A stretch of 64,000 nt of DNA from Pseudomonadota bacterium (GCA_023386645.1 JAEWJI010000058.1:186001-250000); one strand, 5' to 3'; positions 27,561-36,422 are shown, numbered from the stretch's first letter. Notes: generated by a model from the letters alone, not told the origin. Numbers and translations are program-made.

Positions 27561-28565
27561 ATGAGCCGGCGACTGCCCATCCTGCTGACCTCGGCCGGAC
27601 GGCGGGTCGCGCTGCTTGAGCTGCTGCGCGCGGACGCCGAGGCGTTGGGGTTCGAGCCGCAGATAATCGTCGGGGAGCTCCAGCCCGATCTGTCGGCGGC
27701 CGCCGGCCTGGCGGACAAGCCGGTCCGCCTGCCGCCTGTTTCGGCTCCGGAGTATGCCGACGCGGTGCTGGATGTCTGTCGGCGCGAAGGCGTGCGGCTG
27801 CTCGTGCCGACCATCGATCCCGAGCTTGAGGCCATGGCGCGCCGGCGCGAGGACTTCCGGTCGGAAGGGGTGCTGATCAACGTCTCGACCCCCGAAGCGG
27901 TCGCCGTGGCGCGCGACAAGCTGGCGACGGCGCGGGCCCTGGAAACCGCAGGCGTGCCCACGCCAAGAACGGCGACGCCGGACGGCGTCCTGGCGGCCCC
28001 GGACGATTGGTCCTGGCCTCTGATCTTCAAGCCTCGCGACGGCTCCTCCTCCGTGGGGCTGCGTCGTGTCGCCCGACCCGCCGACCTCGAAGAGGCCATG
28101 CGGGCGCGAACCGGCGGTCTCGTCCAGGCCCTGGCCGAGGGACCCGAGTTCACCGTTAACATGTTCGTGGACGCGGACGGTGCCTGCCGAGCGGCCGTTC
28201 CCCACCTGCGGTACGAAGTGCGGGGCGGGGAGGTGTCCAAGGGGGTGACGGTACGCGTCCCGGCCCTGACGGAGGCCGCGCACCGCATCGCCGCCGGCCT
28301 GCCGGGCCTGTTCGGCGCCCTCTGTTTCCAGGCGATCCTGACCGACCAGGGGCCGGTGGTGTTCGAGATCAACGCCCGCTTCGGCGGCGGCTTTCCGCTG
28401 GCTCATCGGGCGGGCGCCCCCTTCACCCGCTGGCTGATCCAGATGGCCGTGGGCCAAACGCCGGAGATGGCCGACGACTGGCGCGAGGGGGTGACCATGC
28501 TGCGCTACGACGCGGCCGTGTTCGGTGAGGTCGGGGCGGAGGGGATGGCTGCTTGGCGCGGGTGA
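27561..28565 (+). CDS. ATP-grasp family protein
   Basis: A 334-residue protein with a CPSase-like ATP-grasp fold. It has an N-terminal Rossmann-like part (ILLTSAGRRVALLELL), lysine strands (LIFKPRDGSSSVGLRRV), and the metal-binding VVFEINARFGGGFPL near the C-terminus. It resembles ATP-grasp proteins found in surface-polysaccharide loci with HAD proteins. The ligated substrates are unknown. It overlaps the HAD gene by 13 bases and is divergent from the sugar-modification pair. Confidence 0.85.
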   Translation: MSRRLPILLTSAGRRVALLELLRADAEALGFEPQIIVGELQPDLSAAAGLADKPVRLPPVSAPEYADAVLDVCRREGVRLLVPTIDPELEAMARRREDFRSEGVLINVSTPEAVAVARDKLATARALETAGVPTPRTATPDGVLAAPDDWSWPLIFKPRDGSSSVGLRRVARPADLEEAMRARTGGLVQALAEGPEFTVNMFVDADGACRAAVPHLRYEVRGGEVSKGVTVRVPALTEAAHRIAAGLPGLFGALCFQAILTDQGPVVFEINARFGGGFPLAHRAGAPFTRWLIQMAVGQTPEMADDWREGVTMLRYDAAVFGEVGAEGMAAWRG

Positions 28566-29200
28566 TCGTCTTCGACCTGGACGACACGCTGTATCTGGAG
28601 CGCGACTATGTCCGTTCCGGCTTCCAAGCGGTCGAGCGGCGTCTGGGCGTCGACGGCTTCTGCGCCACCGCCTGGCGGCTGTTCGAGGCCGGGGCGCGGG
28701 GCGACGTCTTCGATCAGGCAATGGCGCGTCACGGGATCAGGACCCCGGTGGCGGAACTCGTGGAAGTCTATCGCTCCCATGCGCCCGACATCGTGCTCCG
28801 GCCCGAGGTCCTGTCCCTGATCCGAGAGCTCGCGTCCCAGGGTCGGGCCTTGGCTCTGATCTCGGATGGGGCGCATGTCTCCCAGGCGGCCAAGGTCGAG
28901 GCTCTCGGTCTGGCGGGTCTGCTGGACCCGATCATCCTCACGGACGCCTGGGGGGCGGACTTCTGGAAACCTCACGCTCGCGCCTTCGAGACGGTGATGG
29001 CGGCCCATGGCGGCGACGGCGCCGAATACGTCTATGTCGCCGACAATCCGGCCAAGGATTTCCTCGCGCCGCGCGAACTCGGCTGGCGCACCATCCGAAT
29101 GCGATGGCCCGGCGCCCTGCACGAGGGGGTGGAGGCGCCCGGCTGCGCCGACCATCAGGCGTGCGACTACGCCGAACTGCGCGAGCTGCTGGACGTCTAG
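28553..29200 (+). CDS. HAD-family hydrolase
   Basis: A 215-residue haloacid-dehalogenase-type phosphatase with the motif I FDLDDTLYLE right at the N-terminus, motif II in LALISDG, motif III lysine in DFWKPHARAF and motif IV in VYVADNPAKDF. The start is a TTG at 28553 inside the ATP-grasp gene, so translation is coupled. The stop shares CTAG with the stop of the convergent gabD. It probably dephosphorylates a sugar or small metabolite in the same pathway. Confidence 0.85.
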   Translation: MARVIVFDLDDTLYLERDYVRSGFQAVERRLGVDGFCATAWRLFEAGARGDVFDQAMARHGIRTPVAELVEVYRSHAPDIVLRPEVLSLIRELASQGRALALISDGAHVSQAAKVEALGLAGLLDPIILTDAWGADFWKPHARAFETVMAAHGGDGAEYVYVADNPAKDFLAPRELGWRTIRMRWPGALHEGVEAPGCADHQACDYAELRELLDV

Positions 29201-30648
29201 CGCAGGGCCAGGGTCAGGGTCTTGATGTCCACGTACTCGTCCAGGCCATGCTCGGAGCCCTCGCGCCCGTAGCCCGATTGTTTGACCCCGCCGAAGGGGG
29301 CGACGGCCGTGGAGATGATGCCGGTGTTGATCCCGCACATCCCCGCCTCGATCGAACGGCCGATACGCATGGCGCGGTCCAGGTCGCGGCTGAACAGATA
29401 GGAGGCGAGGCCGAACTCGCTGTCGTTGGCCTTGGCGACCACCTCCGCCTCGCTGTCGAAAGCGAAGACGGGAACCAGGGGGCCAAAGGTCTCCTCGCGG
29501 CGGAACAGGGCGTCGTCGCCGTCGAAGGTCACGCTCGGCTGGAAGAAGCGGCCGCCGCGCTCGTGCCGCCCGCCGCCGGTGAGGACCCGACCGCCGTCGG
29601 CGACCACGGCCCTGAGATGCGCCTCCACCTTCTCGACCGCCTTGTCCTCGATCAGGGGGCCGACCTTCACGCCATCCTCGAAGGCCGCGCCGACGGGCAG
29701 GGCCGAGACTGCCTGGGCCAGCTTTTCGGCATAGGCCTCGGCGACCGAGCGCTCGACATAGACCCGGTTCGGACAGACGCAGGTCTGACCGGAGTTGCGG
29801 AACTTGCCCTTCACCGTCTCGGCCACGGCGTGGTCGATGTCCGCGTCGGCGAAGACGATCAGGGGCGCAGCGCCCCCCAGCTCCATCGACACCCGCTTCA
29901 GGGTGGGCGCGCATTGCTCGGCCAGCTTGCGGCCGACGGGTGTCGATCCGGTGAAGCTGAGCTTGCGGATCAGGGGGGAGGCCGTCAGGGCTCCGCCGAT
30001 GGATGCGGCGTCTCCGGTGACAACGCTCAGGGCGCCTGCCGGCACGCCCGCCTCATAGGCCAGTTCGACCAGGGCGATGGCGGTGAACGGGGTCTGGCTG
30101 GCGGGCTTCACGACCGCGGTGCAGCCGGCCGCGAAGGCCGGTCCCAGCTTGCGGGTCAGCATGGCGGCGGGGAAGTTCCAGGGCGTGATGAAGGCGCACG
30201 GCCCCACCGGCTCGCGGAAGGTCAGGAGGGTGTGGCCCAGCGGACTCGTCTGGCTCTCGCCCTGGATGCGTTCAGCGATGTTGGCGAACCATTTGATGAA
30301 GCTGTTGGCGTAGGCGACCTCGCCCTTGGCTTCCTCGAACGGCTTGCCGTTCTCCAGCGCCATCAGGGCCCCAAGAGCCTCGGCGTTCTGGTCGATCAGG
30401 CCGGCCCAGCGGCGCAGGATCGCCGCCCGCTCGTGAGGATTTGTCGCCGCCCAGGCCGGGAAGGCTTCATGGGCTGCCTGGATGGCGGTCTCGGTCTCGG
30501 CGGCGCCGAGGTCCGGAACGTGGCCGATGATCTCCCCGGTCGCCGGGTCGTCCACCGCGATGCGACGTCCGGAAGTGACGGGCCGTCCCGCGATCAAGGC
30601 GTGTTCGCGCAGCAGCTTCAGGCCGGCGTCGCGGGCGGAAAGGGTCAT
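29197..30648 (-). CDS. gabD: succinate-semialdehyde dehydrogenase (NAD(P)+)
   Basis: A 483-residue aldehyde dehydrogenase with the full active site: E256 in MELGGAAPLIVF and C290 in GQTCVCPNRVYV, the two cysteines in C-V-C being typical of GabD. FITPWNFP and FTGSTPVGR form the NAD pocket. It converts succinate semialdehyde to succinate. An MFS transporter gene lies upstream on the same strand 60 bases away. Confidence 0.92.
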   Translation of the reverse strand: MTLSARDAGLKLLREHALIAGRPVTSGRRIAVDDPATGEIIGHVPDLGAAETETAIQAAHEAFPAWAATNPHERAAILRRWAGLIDQNAEALGALMALENGKPFEEAKGEVAYANSFIKWFANIAERIQGESQTSPLGHTLLTFREPVGPCAFITPWNFPAAMLTRKLGPAFAAGCTAVVKPASQTPFTAIALVELAYEAGVPAGALSVVTGDAASIGGALTASPLIRKLSFTGSTPVGRKLAEQCAPTLKRVSMELGGAAPLIVFADADIDHAVAETVKGKFRNSGQTCVCPNRVYVERSVAEAYAEKLAQAVSALPVGAAFEDGVKVGPLIEDKAVEKVEAHLRAVVADGGRVLTGGGRHERGGRFFQPSVTFDGDDALFRREETFGPLVPVFAFDSEAEVVAKANDSEFGLASYLFSRDLDRAMRIGRSIEAGMCGINTGIISTAVAPFGGVKQSGYGREGSEHGLDEYVDIKTLTLALR

Positions 30649-30707
30649 CTGCGGCTCCTAAGGTCGGGACCCTCGTCAGTGACCCGCCACGCAGCCGCCG
30701 ACAAGTC

Positions 30708-32369
30708 TCAGATGGCGTCCAGGTCCCGCCCACGCGTCTCCGGCAGGAAGAAGAAGGCCACGACGGCCGCGACCGCCGTGAAGGCGACGGCGTACCAGAG
30801 CCCGAAGTAGATGTCGCCGGACCAGGCCACGAGCGCGAAGCTGGCGGCCGGAAGCAGGCCTCCGACCCAGCCCGTGCCGATGTTGTAGGGCAGGCTCATG
30901 GCCGTGTAGCGTACCCGGGTCGGGAACAGCTCGACCAGGGCCGCCGCCTGCGGCCCATACACAGCGGTCGCCGCGATCATGAAGATCATCAGGATGCCAA
31001 ACACGGCCGGCAGGTTCATTCGGGCGGGGTCGGCGCGGGTGGGGTAGCCGGCGGTCGTCAACGCCGCCTTGATCCGGCCTTCCACCTCGCCGCGCGTGGC
31101 CTTCAGGGCGGCGGCGTCCATGCCGGTTCCTTCGGCCGAGGCGACGACCGTCTCGCCGATATGCACCATGGCGACCGATCCCGTCGGGGCGGCCCGGTTG
31201 GCGTAGGAGACCCCGGCGTTGGACAGGACGCTCTTGGCGATATCGCAGGAACTGGCGAAGGCGGCCTTGCCGACCGGATCGAACTGGACCGCGCAGGCGG
31301 CGGGATCGGCGACGACGATGACGGGAGCCGAGGCCTGAGCCTGCGCCAGCGCCGGGTTGGCCGCCTGGGTCAGGGCGTGGAAGCCGGGGAAGAAGGCGAC
31401 GAGCGCCAGGATCATGCCGCCGAGCATCACCGGCTTGCGGCCCACCTTGTCCGACAACCAGCCAAAGAACACGTAGAGCACCGCCGACGCGACGGTGATG
31501 CCGAGGATCAGCTGGTCGACAATCGCCACGTCGACCTTCAGGACCCGCTCCATGAAGAAACGGGTGTAGAAATAGCCCGCGTACCAGACGGCGCCCTGCG
31601 CGAACATGATGCCGACCAGGGCGACCAGGACCCACTTGCCGTTGCGCCAGGTGGCGAAAGCCTCCCGATACGGGGCGCGGCGCTCGGTGCTCTCGGCCTC
31701 CATCCGCTTGAAGGCCGGGCTCTCGTTCAGCTTGAGCCGGATCCACAGCGACACGACGAGCAGCAGGGCGGAAAGGATGAAGGGAATGCGCCAGCCCCAG
31801 GCGTCGAACGCCTCGACCCCCACGATCATGCGGGTGACGAGGATGACCGACAGGGCGCCCATCAGGCCGAAGGCGGCCGTGGTCTGGATCCAGCCGGTCA
31901 GGAAGCCCCGGCGCTTCGGGGGCGCGTGCTCCGCAACGTATATCGCGGCGCCGCCGTACTCCCCGCCCAGCGCGAAGCCCTGAAGGATGCGGAGCAGGAT
32001 AAGCAGGACGGGCGCGGCGATGCCGATGGCGTCATAATCGGGCAGAACACCGATCAGGACGGTGGCTAGGCCCATCAGGGTGATGGTCACCAGAAAGGTG
32101 GCCTTGCGCCCTGTCCGGTCGCCGAACCAGCCGAACACCAGGGCGCCCAGGGGGCGGACCACGAAGCCGACTCCGAAGGTCAGCAGCGCCAGGATGTAGC
32201 TCGTGCCCTCTCCCACATCGGCGTAGAAGTGCCGCGCGATGATCGTGGTCAGCGATCCGAAGATGAAGAAGTCATACCACTCGAACGCCGTGCCGGCGGC
32301 CGAAGCGCCGACGACGGTTCTCAGCCCTGGCTCCTCGCGAGCGGGCGCGGCGGCTTGGCTTTCGGTCAT
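30708..32369 (-). CDS. MFS transporter, metabolite:H+ symporter (MHS) type
   Basis: A 553-residue transporter with about twelve membrane helices. The signature loops are FGWFGDRTGRKATFL between helices 2 and 3 and GGEYGGAAIYVAEHAPPKRRG between helices 4 and 5, as in ProP/KgtP-like proteins. It is about 110 residues longer than typical MHS members because of a soluble insert (about 335-445) in the second half. Substrate unknown; co-orientation with gabD hints at a dicarboxylate, GABA or related acid. Confidence 0.88.
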   Translation of the reverse strand: MTESQAAAPAREEPGLRTVVGASAAGTAFEWYDFFIFGSLTTIIARHFYADVGEGTSYILALLTFGVGFVVRPLGALVFGWFGDRTGRKATFLVTITLMGLATVLIGVLPDYDAIGIAAPVLLILLRILQGFALGGEYGGAAIYVAEHAPPKRRGFLTGWIQTTAAFGLMGALSVILVTRMIVGVEAFDAWGWRIPFILSALLLVVSLWIRLKLNESPAFKRMEAESTERRAPYREAFATWRNGKWVLVALVGIMFAQGAVWYAGYFYTRFFMERVLKVDVAIVDQLILGITVASAVLYVFFGWLSDKVGRKPVMLGGMILALVAFFPGFHALTQAANPALAQAQASAPVIVVADPAACAVQFDPVGKAAFASSCDIAKSVLSNAGVSYANRAAPTGSVAMVHIGETVVASAEGTGMDAAALKATRGEVEGRIKAALTTAGYPTRADPARMNLPAVFGILMIFMIAATAVYGPQAAALVELFPTRVRYTAMSLPYNIGTGWVGGLLPAASFALVAWSGDIYFGLWYAVAFTAVAAVVAFFFLPETRGRDLDAI

Positions 32370-32441
32370 CAGGCTTCCCCTCCGAGGCGTCTCTGGCGGA
32401 CGCTCTCGCCCTCAAGCCTAGCGAGGGTCGTCGAACAGTAA

Positions 32442-32473
32442 AAGTCCCGCCGGCGGGGGAGCCGGCGGGACTT
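32442..32473 (-). terminator. intrinsic terminator of the entericidin-like gene
   Basis: A perfect 13-bp stem (32442-32454 with 32461-32473) encloses a 6-base loop; read on the minus strand it runs into TTTT. It lies 68 bases past the entericidin-like stop and before the MFS gene on the same strand. Confidence 0.75.
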
Positions 32474-32540
32474 CTGACCTCGGACGTCGGGGGGGCGCGT
32501 CCGGGTGGACCGGCCGGGTTTCGGCCGGATCTCGAGAGAT

Positions 32541-32678
32541 TTAGGTCTTGGCGTCTTCCGCGGCGCCGGTCACCGCCTGACCGGCGGCTGAGGCGTCCCG
32601 TCCGACGCCCGAGATGGTGTTGCAGGCGGCCGTGGCCAGGGCGGCGGCGGCGGCGACGAGGACGAAAACTTTGCGCAT
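32541..32678 (-). CDS. entericidin-like small lipoprotein
   Basis: A 45-residue lipoprotein of the entericidin A/B family. A signal peptide is followed by the lipobox ATAAC (Cys19) and then NTISGVGRDASAAGQAVTGAA, the standard family pattern. It would be anchored at the outer membrane. It has its own GGAAC-N17-GTT promoter, which overlaps the end of the phyK-like gene, so it belongs to the stress regulon encoded next to it. It was found by eye because it is too short for usual gene calling. Confidence 0.85.
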   Translation of the reverse strand: MRKVFVLVAAAAALATAACNTISGVGRDASAAGQAVTGAAEDAKT

Positions 32679-32733
32679 CGGAAGGCTCCGTGAGGGCATA
32701 CCGGGCGAGGGAGGGGCCCCGGCACGCTGGGAG

Positions 32734-32758
32734 AACGGGGTCAGGCGCGGACGGTTCC
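32734..32758 (-). promoter_or_regulatory. EcfG/SigT promoter of the entericidin-like gene
   Basis: Read on the minus strand, GGAAC is at 32758-32754 and GTT at 32736-32734, with a 17-base spacer. The -35 box lies in the last codons of the upstream kinase gene, and the -10 box is 55 bases before the ATG at 32678. Confidence 0.75.
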
Positions 32759-34504
32759 CACCACATCCGCCGGATCGATGGGCGTGGCCGCTTCGGGGGT
32801 GAGGAAGGTCATGCGCGCCAGCACGCCGCCCCCCGGCGCCGCGAGGATTTCCACGTCTCCGCGCAGCTGGCGGGCGAAGGCCGTCATCAGGGTCTGACCC
32901 ACGCCTGGAGCGCCGTCGGTCGTCGGCTGGCCGGGTCCGTCGTCCTGAACCTCCAGCACGCTCTGCTCGCCGTCGACCCTGAACCGGACCTGCAGGTCCC
33001 CGCCGCGTCCGGCGAACGCGTGCTTCTGGGCGTTGGTGATCGCCTCGACCAGCCACAGGGCCAGCGGAGCCAGCTTGTCGGGATCGATCGGAATGGAGTC
33101 CGCCTCGACAGAACTGGTGACGACATATCCCCGCATGGCGTCGGCGGCGACCAGCTGGCCGACCAGTTCCGTCAGGAAGGTGCGGCTGTCGGCCACACGT
33201 ACGTCGTGGCTCTGGTAGAGGGTGCGATAGATCAGGGCGAGGGCGGAGATCCTCTGGCGGGTGTCGCCCAGGGCCGACTTGGCCGCAGCGTCCGTCAGCG
33301 CTCGCTGCTGCATCGACAGCAGGGACGAGATGATCTGCAGGTTGTTCTTCACCCGGTGGTGGATCTCGCGCATCAGCGCGTCCTTCTCCGACAGGCTGTC
33401 GAGCAGCGACCGGTCGCGGCTGACGATGTTCTCCGCCAAGTCGTCGAGCGTGCGAGCCAGGATCCGGATCTCGGAAGGCGCATGCATCGCCTGGACCGGC
33501 CGCACGGAGAAGCGGCCGCGCGCATAGATGGCCGCGATGCGCTCCAGGTAGTCCAGCCAGCGCACCACCACCCGCTCGGATACCAGCATCACCGCCCCGA
33601 ACGCCGTCAGCCAGGCCGCCAGCGGTAGGAGGAGGGACCCGATCGGATTGAGCCGGGCCCAACTCAGGAGGCCAGGCGCGGGCGCCGAGAGCAGGACATA
33701 GACGTCCTGGCCGGCCAGGGCGGCTCCTGCATAAACTCGCCGTTGACCGTCGGCGTCTTCGGCCTCGAACAGGGAAGAGGCGTCCGCACGCGCCCGCTCC
33801 ACCCACCCAGTCAGCCCCTGCCGCCCCGCCAGAGTGAAGGCCTGGATGTCCGTCGCCGCTAGGATGCGGCCTTCGGCGTCGGTCAGAGCCGCCTGTGCGC
33901 CTTCCGGCAGGGCCGGGTCGGCGATATCGGGCTGAAGCGTCCGGAGCGGGATGAGGGCGGTCATGCCGCCGTCGAACCGGCCCATGGGCCGATCGACCCG
34001 CGTGGCGACGACCAGCGCCGGCTCTCTCAAGACCGGAGACGTCGACCGCACCACGGCGACATGCTCCCCGGCCGCCAGACGGCCGAACCACGGCCTGGCG
34101 CGAATGACTTCAGGCGTCGCGCTGGCCGCCGCCGGGCGCGACGCGCAGATCAGATGGCCCGTCGCGGAATAGCGGAACAGGGATTCATAGTCCCTCAGCC
34201 GTTGAGCCAGACTTGCCAACCGGGCGCCGCAATAGGGCCCGCTGGACTCCGGCCCGATGGCCTCCAGCAGAACGGTCGCACCGTCGAGCCGCGCCTTGGT
34301 CGCCACGGCCGCGCGGCTGGCGGCTAGCTGGAGATCGGCCCGACGGTCAGACTCCTGCTTACGAAAGTCGGACTGCGCCTGAACCGCGCCCAGGATCAGG
34401 ATCGGCAGCAGGGCGATGGCCATGGCCATGCCCAGGCGAAAGCGGATGCCCTGAAACCGCGGCGGGGCCAGACCCCGGCCGAGACGGCGGCCGAGGCGGA
34501 GCAC
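32741..34504 (-). CDS. PhyK-like sensor histidine kinase (HisKA_2/HWE type)
   Basis: A 587-residue membrane sensor: transmembrane helix about 26-44, a periplasmic sensing domain (about 45-287), a second helix about 288-309, a HAMP-like linker, and a HisKA_2 phosphoacceptor with H383 in IHHRVKNNLQ. The ATPase N-box is LVEAITNAQKHAF. Position next to EcfG, NepR and PhyR fits a kinase that phosphorylates PhyR on stress. It begins 3 bases after the sigma factor stop, so nepR-ecfG-kinase form one operon. Confidence 0.88.
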   Translation of the reverse strand: MLRLGRRLGRGLAPPRFQGIRFRLGMAMAIALLPILILGAVQAQSDFRKQESDRRADLQLAASRAAVATKARLDGATVLLEAIGPESSGPYCGARLASLAQRLRDYESLFRYSATGHLICASRPAAASATPEVIRARPWFGRLAAGEHVAVVRSTSPVLREPALVVATRVDRPMGRFDGGMTALIPLRTLQPDIADPALPEGAQAALTDAEGRILAATDIQAFTLAGRQGLTGWVERARADASSLFEAEDADGQRRVYAGAALAGQDVYVLLSAPAPGLLSWARLNPIGSLLLPLAAWLTAFGAVMLVSERVVVRWLDYLERIAAIYARGRFSVRPVQAMHAPSEIRILARTLDDLAENIVSRDRSLLDSLSEKDALMREIHHRVKNNLQIISSLLSMQQRALTDAAAKSALGDTRQRISALALIYRTLYQSHDVRVADSRTFLTELVGQLVAADAMRGYVVTSSVEADSIPIDPDKLAPLALWLVEAITNAQKHAFAGRGGDLQVRFRVDGEQSVLEVQDDGPGQPTTDGAPGVGQTLMTAFARQLRGDVEILAAPGGGVLARMTFLTPEAATPIDPADVVGTVRA

Positions 34505-34507
34505 GCC

Positions 34508-35128
34508 TCAGCCTTGCCGATGACCGCTGAGGCGGTCGGCGTCGGCGAGAATGGTGCGCATGGCGTCGCCGGCGGCCTTGCCGTCGCGATCGTAGCCGCC
34601 GCGTTCGAGCGTGGCCTGAAGGGCGCGACGGGCGCGCGAGACCCGGCTCTTCACAGTGCCCACCGCGCAGTTGCAGATCTCGGCCGCCTCCTCGTAGGCG
34701 AAGCCGCCGGCGCCGACCAGGATCAGGGCCTCGCGCTGCTCCTCAGGCAGGGTCGCCAGGGCGAGGCGCAGTTCGTCCAGCGCGACCGGCGCCTCAGGAT
34801 CATCGACCGCCACCAGGGTGCGTTCGGCCGCCTCCTGGTCCAGCTGCGACTGGCGCCACGACCGGCGTTTTTCCGAGTAGAACTGGTTGCGCAGGATCAT
34901 GAAGGTCCAGGCCTTCATGTTTGTGCCCATCTGATAGGAGGCGCGCGCGTCCCAGGCCTTCATCATGGCGTCCTGAGCCAGGTCGTCGGCCGCCGTCGGA
35001 TCGCCCGTCAGGGTCCGGGCGAAGGCGCGCAGATGCGGAATCAGCTGCACCAACTCGCGCTTGAAGGCGGCGTCGTCGGACGAAGGGGGCTTGGGCGGCG
35101 GTGAAGGCCGCGATGCGGAAAGGCTCAT
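34508..35128 (-). CDS. sigT: EcfG-type general stress sigma factor (SigT)
   Basis: A 206-residue ECF15 sigma factor. Region 2 (about 30-95) has LIPHLRAFARTLTGDPTAA and AWTFMILRNQFYSEKRR; region 4 (about 125-180) has LPEEQREALILVGAGGFAYEE and a VGTVKSRVSRAR recognition helix. The long N- and C-terminal extensions are normal for the group. It recognises GGAAC-N17-GTT promoters, several of which are visible in this window. It is held by NepR, encoded 2 bases upstream. Confidence 0.94.
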   Translation of the reverse strand: MSLSASRPSPPPKPPSSDDAAFKRELVQLIPHLRAFARTLTGDPTAADDLAQDAMMKAWDARASYQMGTNMKAWTFMILRNQFYSEKRRSWRQSQLDQEAAERTLVAVDDPEAPVALDELRLALATLPEEQREALILVGAGGFAYEEAAEICNCAVGTVKSRVSRARRALQATLERGGYDRDGKAAGDAMRTILADADRLSGHRQG

Positions 35129-35130
35129 GC

Positions 35131-35358
35131 TCAGCGCCCACCGCTCTTGTCGTCGGCCCGGCGCAGGATCTCCAGGAACTCATCAGGGACCGGCTCGTTG
35201 ACCACTTCGTCGAACATGTGACGAAGCTTCACGCCGATCGCCTGCTGGCGAAGTCGCGCCTCCTCAATACCCGCCGGGCCGCTCTTGGCCGAGCCGGAAT
35301 CTTCGCCGGGCTTACGCCGCGATTGCGTTGAATCGATCATAGATAAGACAGCCGCCAC
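35131..35358 (-). CDS. nepR: anti-sigma factor NepR
   Basis: This 75-residue protein contains the NepR core: GVKLRHMFDEVVNEPVPDEFLEIL, two helices that bind EcfG or phosphorylated PhyR. The N-terminus is disordered and polar. ATG at 35340 (MIDSTQSRRK) is an alternative start that would give 69 residues, closer to the usual length; neither start has a clear ribosome-binding site. The operon is driven by its own SigT promoter at 35390-35414. Confidence 0.92.
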   Translation of the reverse strand: MAAVLSMIDSTQSRRKPGEDSGSAKSGPAGIEEARLRQQAIGVKLRHMFDEVVNEPVPDEFLEILRRADDKSGGR

Positions 35359-35389
35359 CCGATTTGCTCATTCAAGCTTAGGGAAGCCA

Positions 35390-35414
35390 AACGTCACCGA
35401 TGCCGGCGGGTTCC
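35390..35414 (-). promoter_or_regulatory. EcfG/SigT promoter of nepR-sigT-kinase operon
   Basis: On the minus strand GGAAC (35414-35410) and GTT (35392-35390) are separated by 17 bases. It sits about 35-50 bases upstream of nepR and gives positive autoregulation, as known for this locus in Caulobacter and relatives. Confidence 0.85.
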
Positions 35415-35455
35415 TGCCTGAACCGCAAATTATGCTCAAGCTTGGGAGGGGGGCC

Positions 35456-35480
35456 GGAACCGTGGCAGCTTGGCGACGTT
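35456..35480 (+). promoter_or_regulatory. EcfG/SigT promoter of phyR
   Basis: GGAAC at 35456-35460 and GTT at 35478-35480, with a 17-base spacer, stand about 70 bases before the phyR start. Together with the nepR promoter it makes a divergent pair in a 190-base region. Confidence 0.85.
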
Positions 35481-35550
35481 ATTGGGTGTCGTGCGTCCTG
35501 GTCTCCGGACCGGGTTCGGACGTGCAGTATCAAGTCGGGAACCCAAACGA

Positions 35551-36345
35551 ATGAGCCTACTGGCCAGACTCGCGCCGCATCTTCCCTATGTCCGGCGCTA
35601 TGCCCGCGCCCTCACCGGTGACCAGGCGACCGGGGACAACTATGTGCGCGTCGCGCTCGAGGCCCTGGCCGCCGGCGAACGCCAGCTGTCGCCCGAGATG
35701 ACGCCAAGGGTCGCGCTCTATCACGTGTTCCACGCCATCTGGTCCTCCACCGGAGCCCAGCTGGAGGACGCGTCGGGCATGGAAGCCCAGGACGACGCCT
35801 CGCGCCGGCTGATGCGCATCGCGCCGAAGTCGCGCCAGGCGTTCCTCCTGACCGCGCTGGAAGGCTTCACCCCGTCCGAGGCGGCCCAAATCCTCGGCGC
35901 CGACGCCCACGACGTGGAGCGGCTGATCTCCGAGGCCCAGGCCGACATCGACGCCGAACTGGCCACCGATGTCCTGATCATCGAGGACGAGGCGATCATC
36001 TCGGCCGACATCGAAAGCTTGGTGAAGGAGCTGGGACATCGGGTAACCGCCACGGCGACGACCCATGACGAGGCGGTCGACGCGGTCGCGCGCCACCGAC
36101 CCGGTCTGGTGTTGGCCGATATCCAGCTCGCCGACGGCTCGTCGGGCATCGATGCGGTCAAGGACATCCTGAAGCGCTTCGACGTTCCGGTGATCTTCAT
36201 CACCGCCTTCCCCGAGCGCCTGCTGACCGGCGAGCGGCCGGAGCCGACCTTCCTGATCACCAAGCCCTTCCAGCCCGAGACGGTGAAGGCGGCGATCAGC
36301 CAGGCCCTTTTCTTCCACCCGTCTCGGCAGAAGGCGGCGGCCTGA
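35551..36345 (+). CDS. phyR: anti-anti-sigma response regulator PhyR
   Basis: This 264-residue protein joins a sigma-like domain (about 1-135; LARLAPHLPYVRRYARALTG and LTALEGFTPSEAAQIL) to a receiver domain (about 140-262) with E145/D146, the phosphoacceptor D190 (LVLADIQLADG), T218 and a C-terminal TKPF lysine. When phosphorylated it sequesters NepR and frees SigT. The ATG at 35551 gives the normal N-terminus; frame-open sequence upstream crosses the promoter. Confidence 0.95.
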   Translation: MSLLARLAPHLPYVRRYARALTGDQATGDNYVRVALEALAAGERQLSPEMTPRVALYHVFHAIWSSTGAQLEDASGMEAQDDASRRLMRIAPKSRQAFLLTALEGFTPSEAAQILGADAHDVERLISEAQADIDAELATDVLIIEDEAIISADIESLVKELGHRVTATATTHDEAVDAVARHRPGLVLADIQLADGSSGIDAVKDILKRFDVPVIFITAFPERLLTGERPEPTFLITKPFQPETVKAAISQALFFHPSRQKAAA

Positions 36346-36371
36346 GCCGAGAGGGCTTCAACCAGAAGAAA

Positions 36372-36407
36372 GCCCGGCGATCATGCGGTCGCCGGGCCTT
36401 TTTCTTT
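36372..36407 (+). terminator. intrinsic terminator of phyR
   Basis: A perfect 9-bp stem (36372-36380 with 36389-36397) with an 8-base loop is followed by CTTTTTCTTT. It ends the phyR transcript 26 bases after the stop and lies before the convergent small membrane protein gene. Confidence 0.9.
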
Positions 36408-36422
36408 GTCCTCGTTCGTACG

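Noticed and set aside
28525..30810. 761-residue open frame across the HAD and gabD genes
   Set aside because: It covers two recognised genes in other frames and has no conserved motif.
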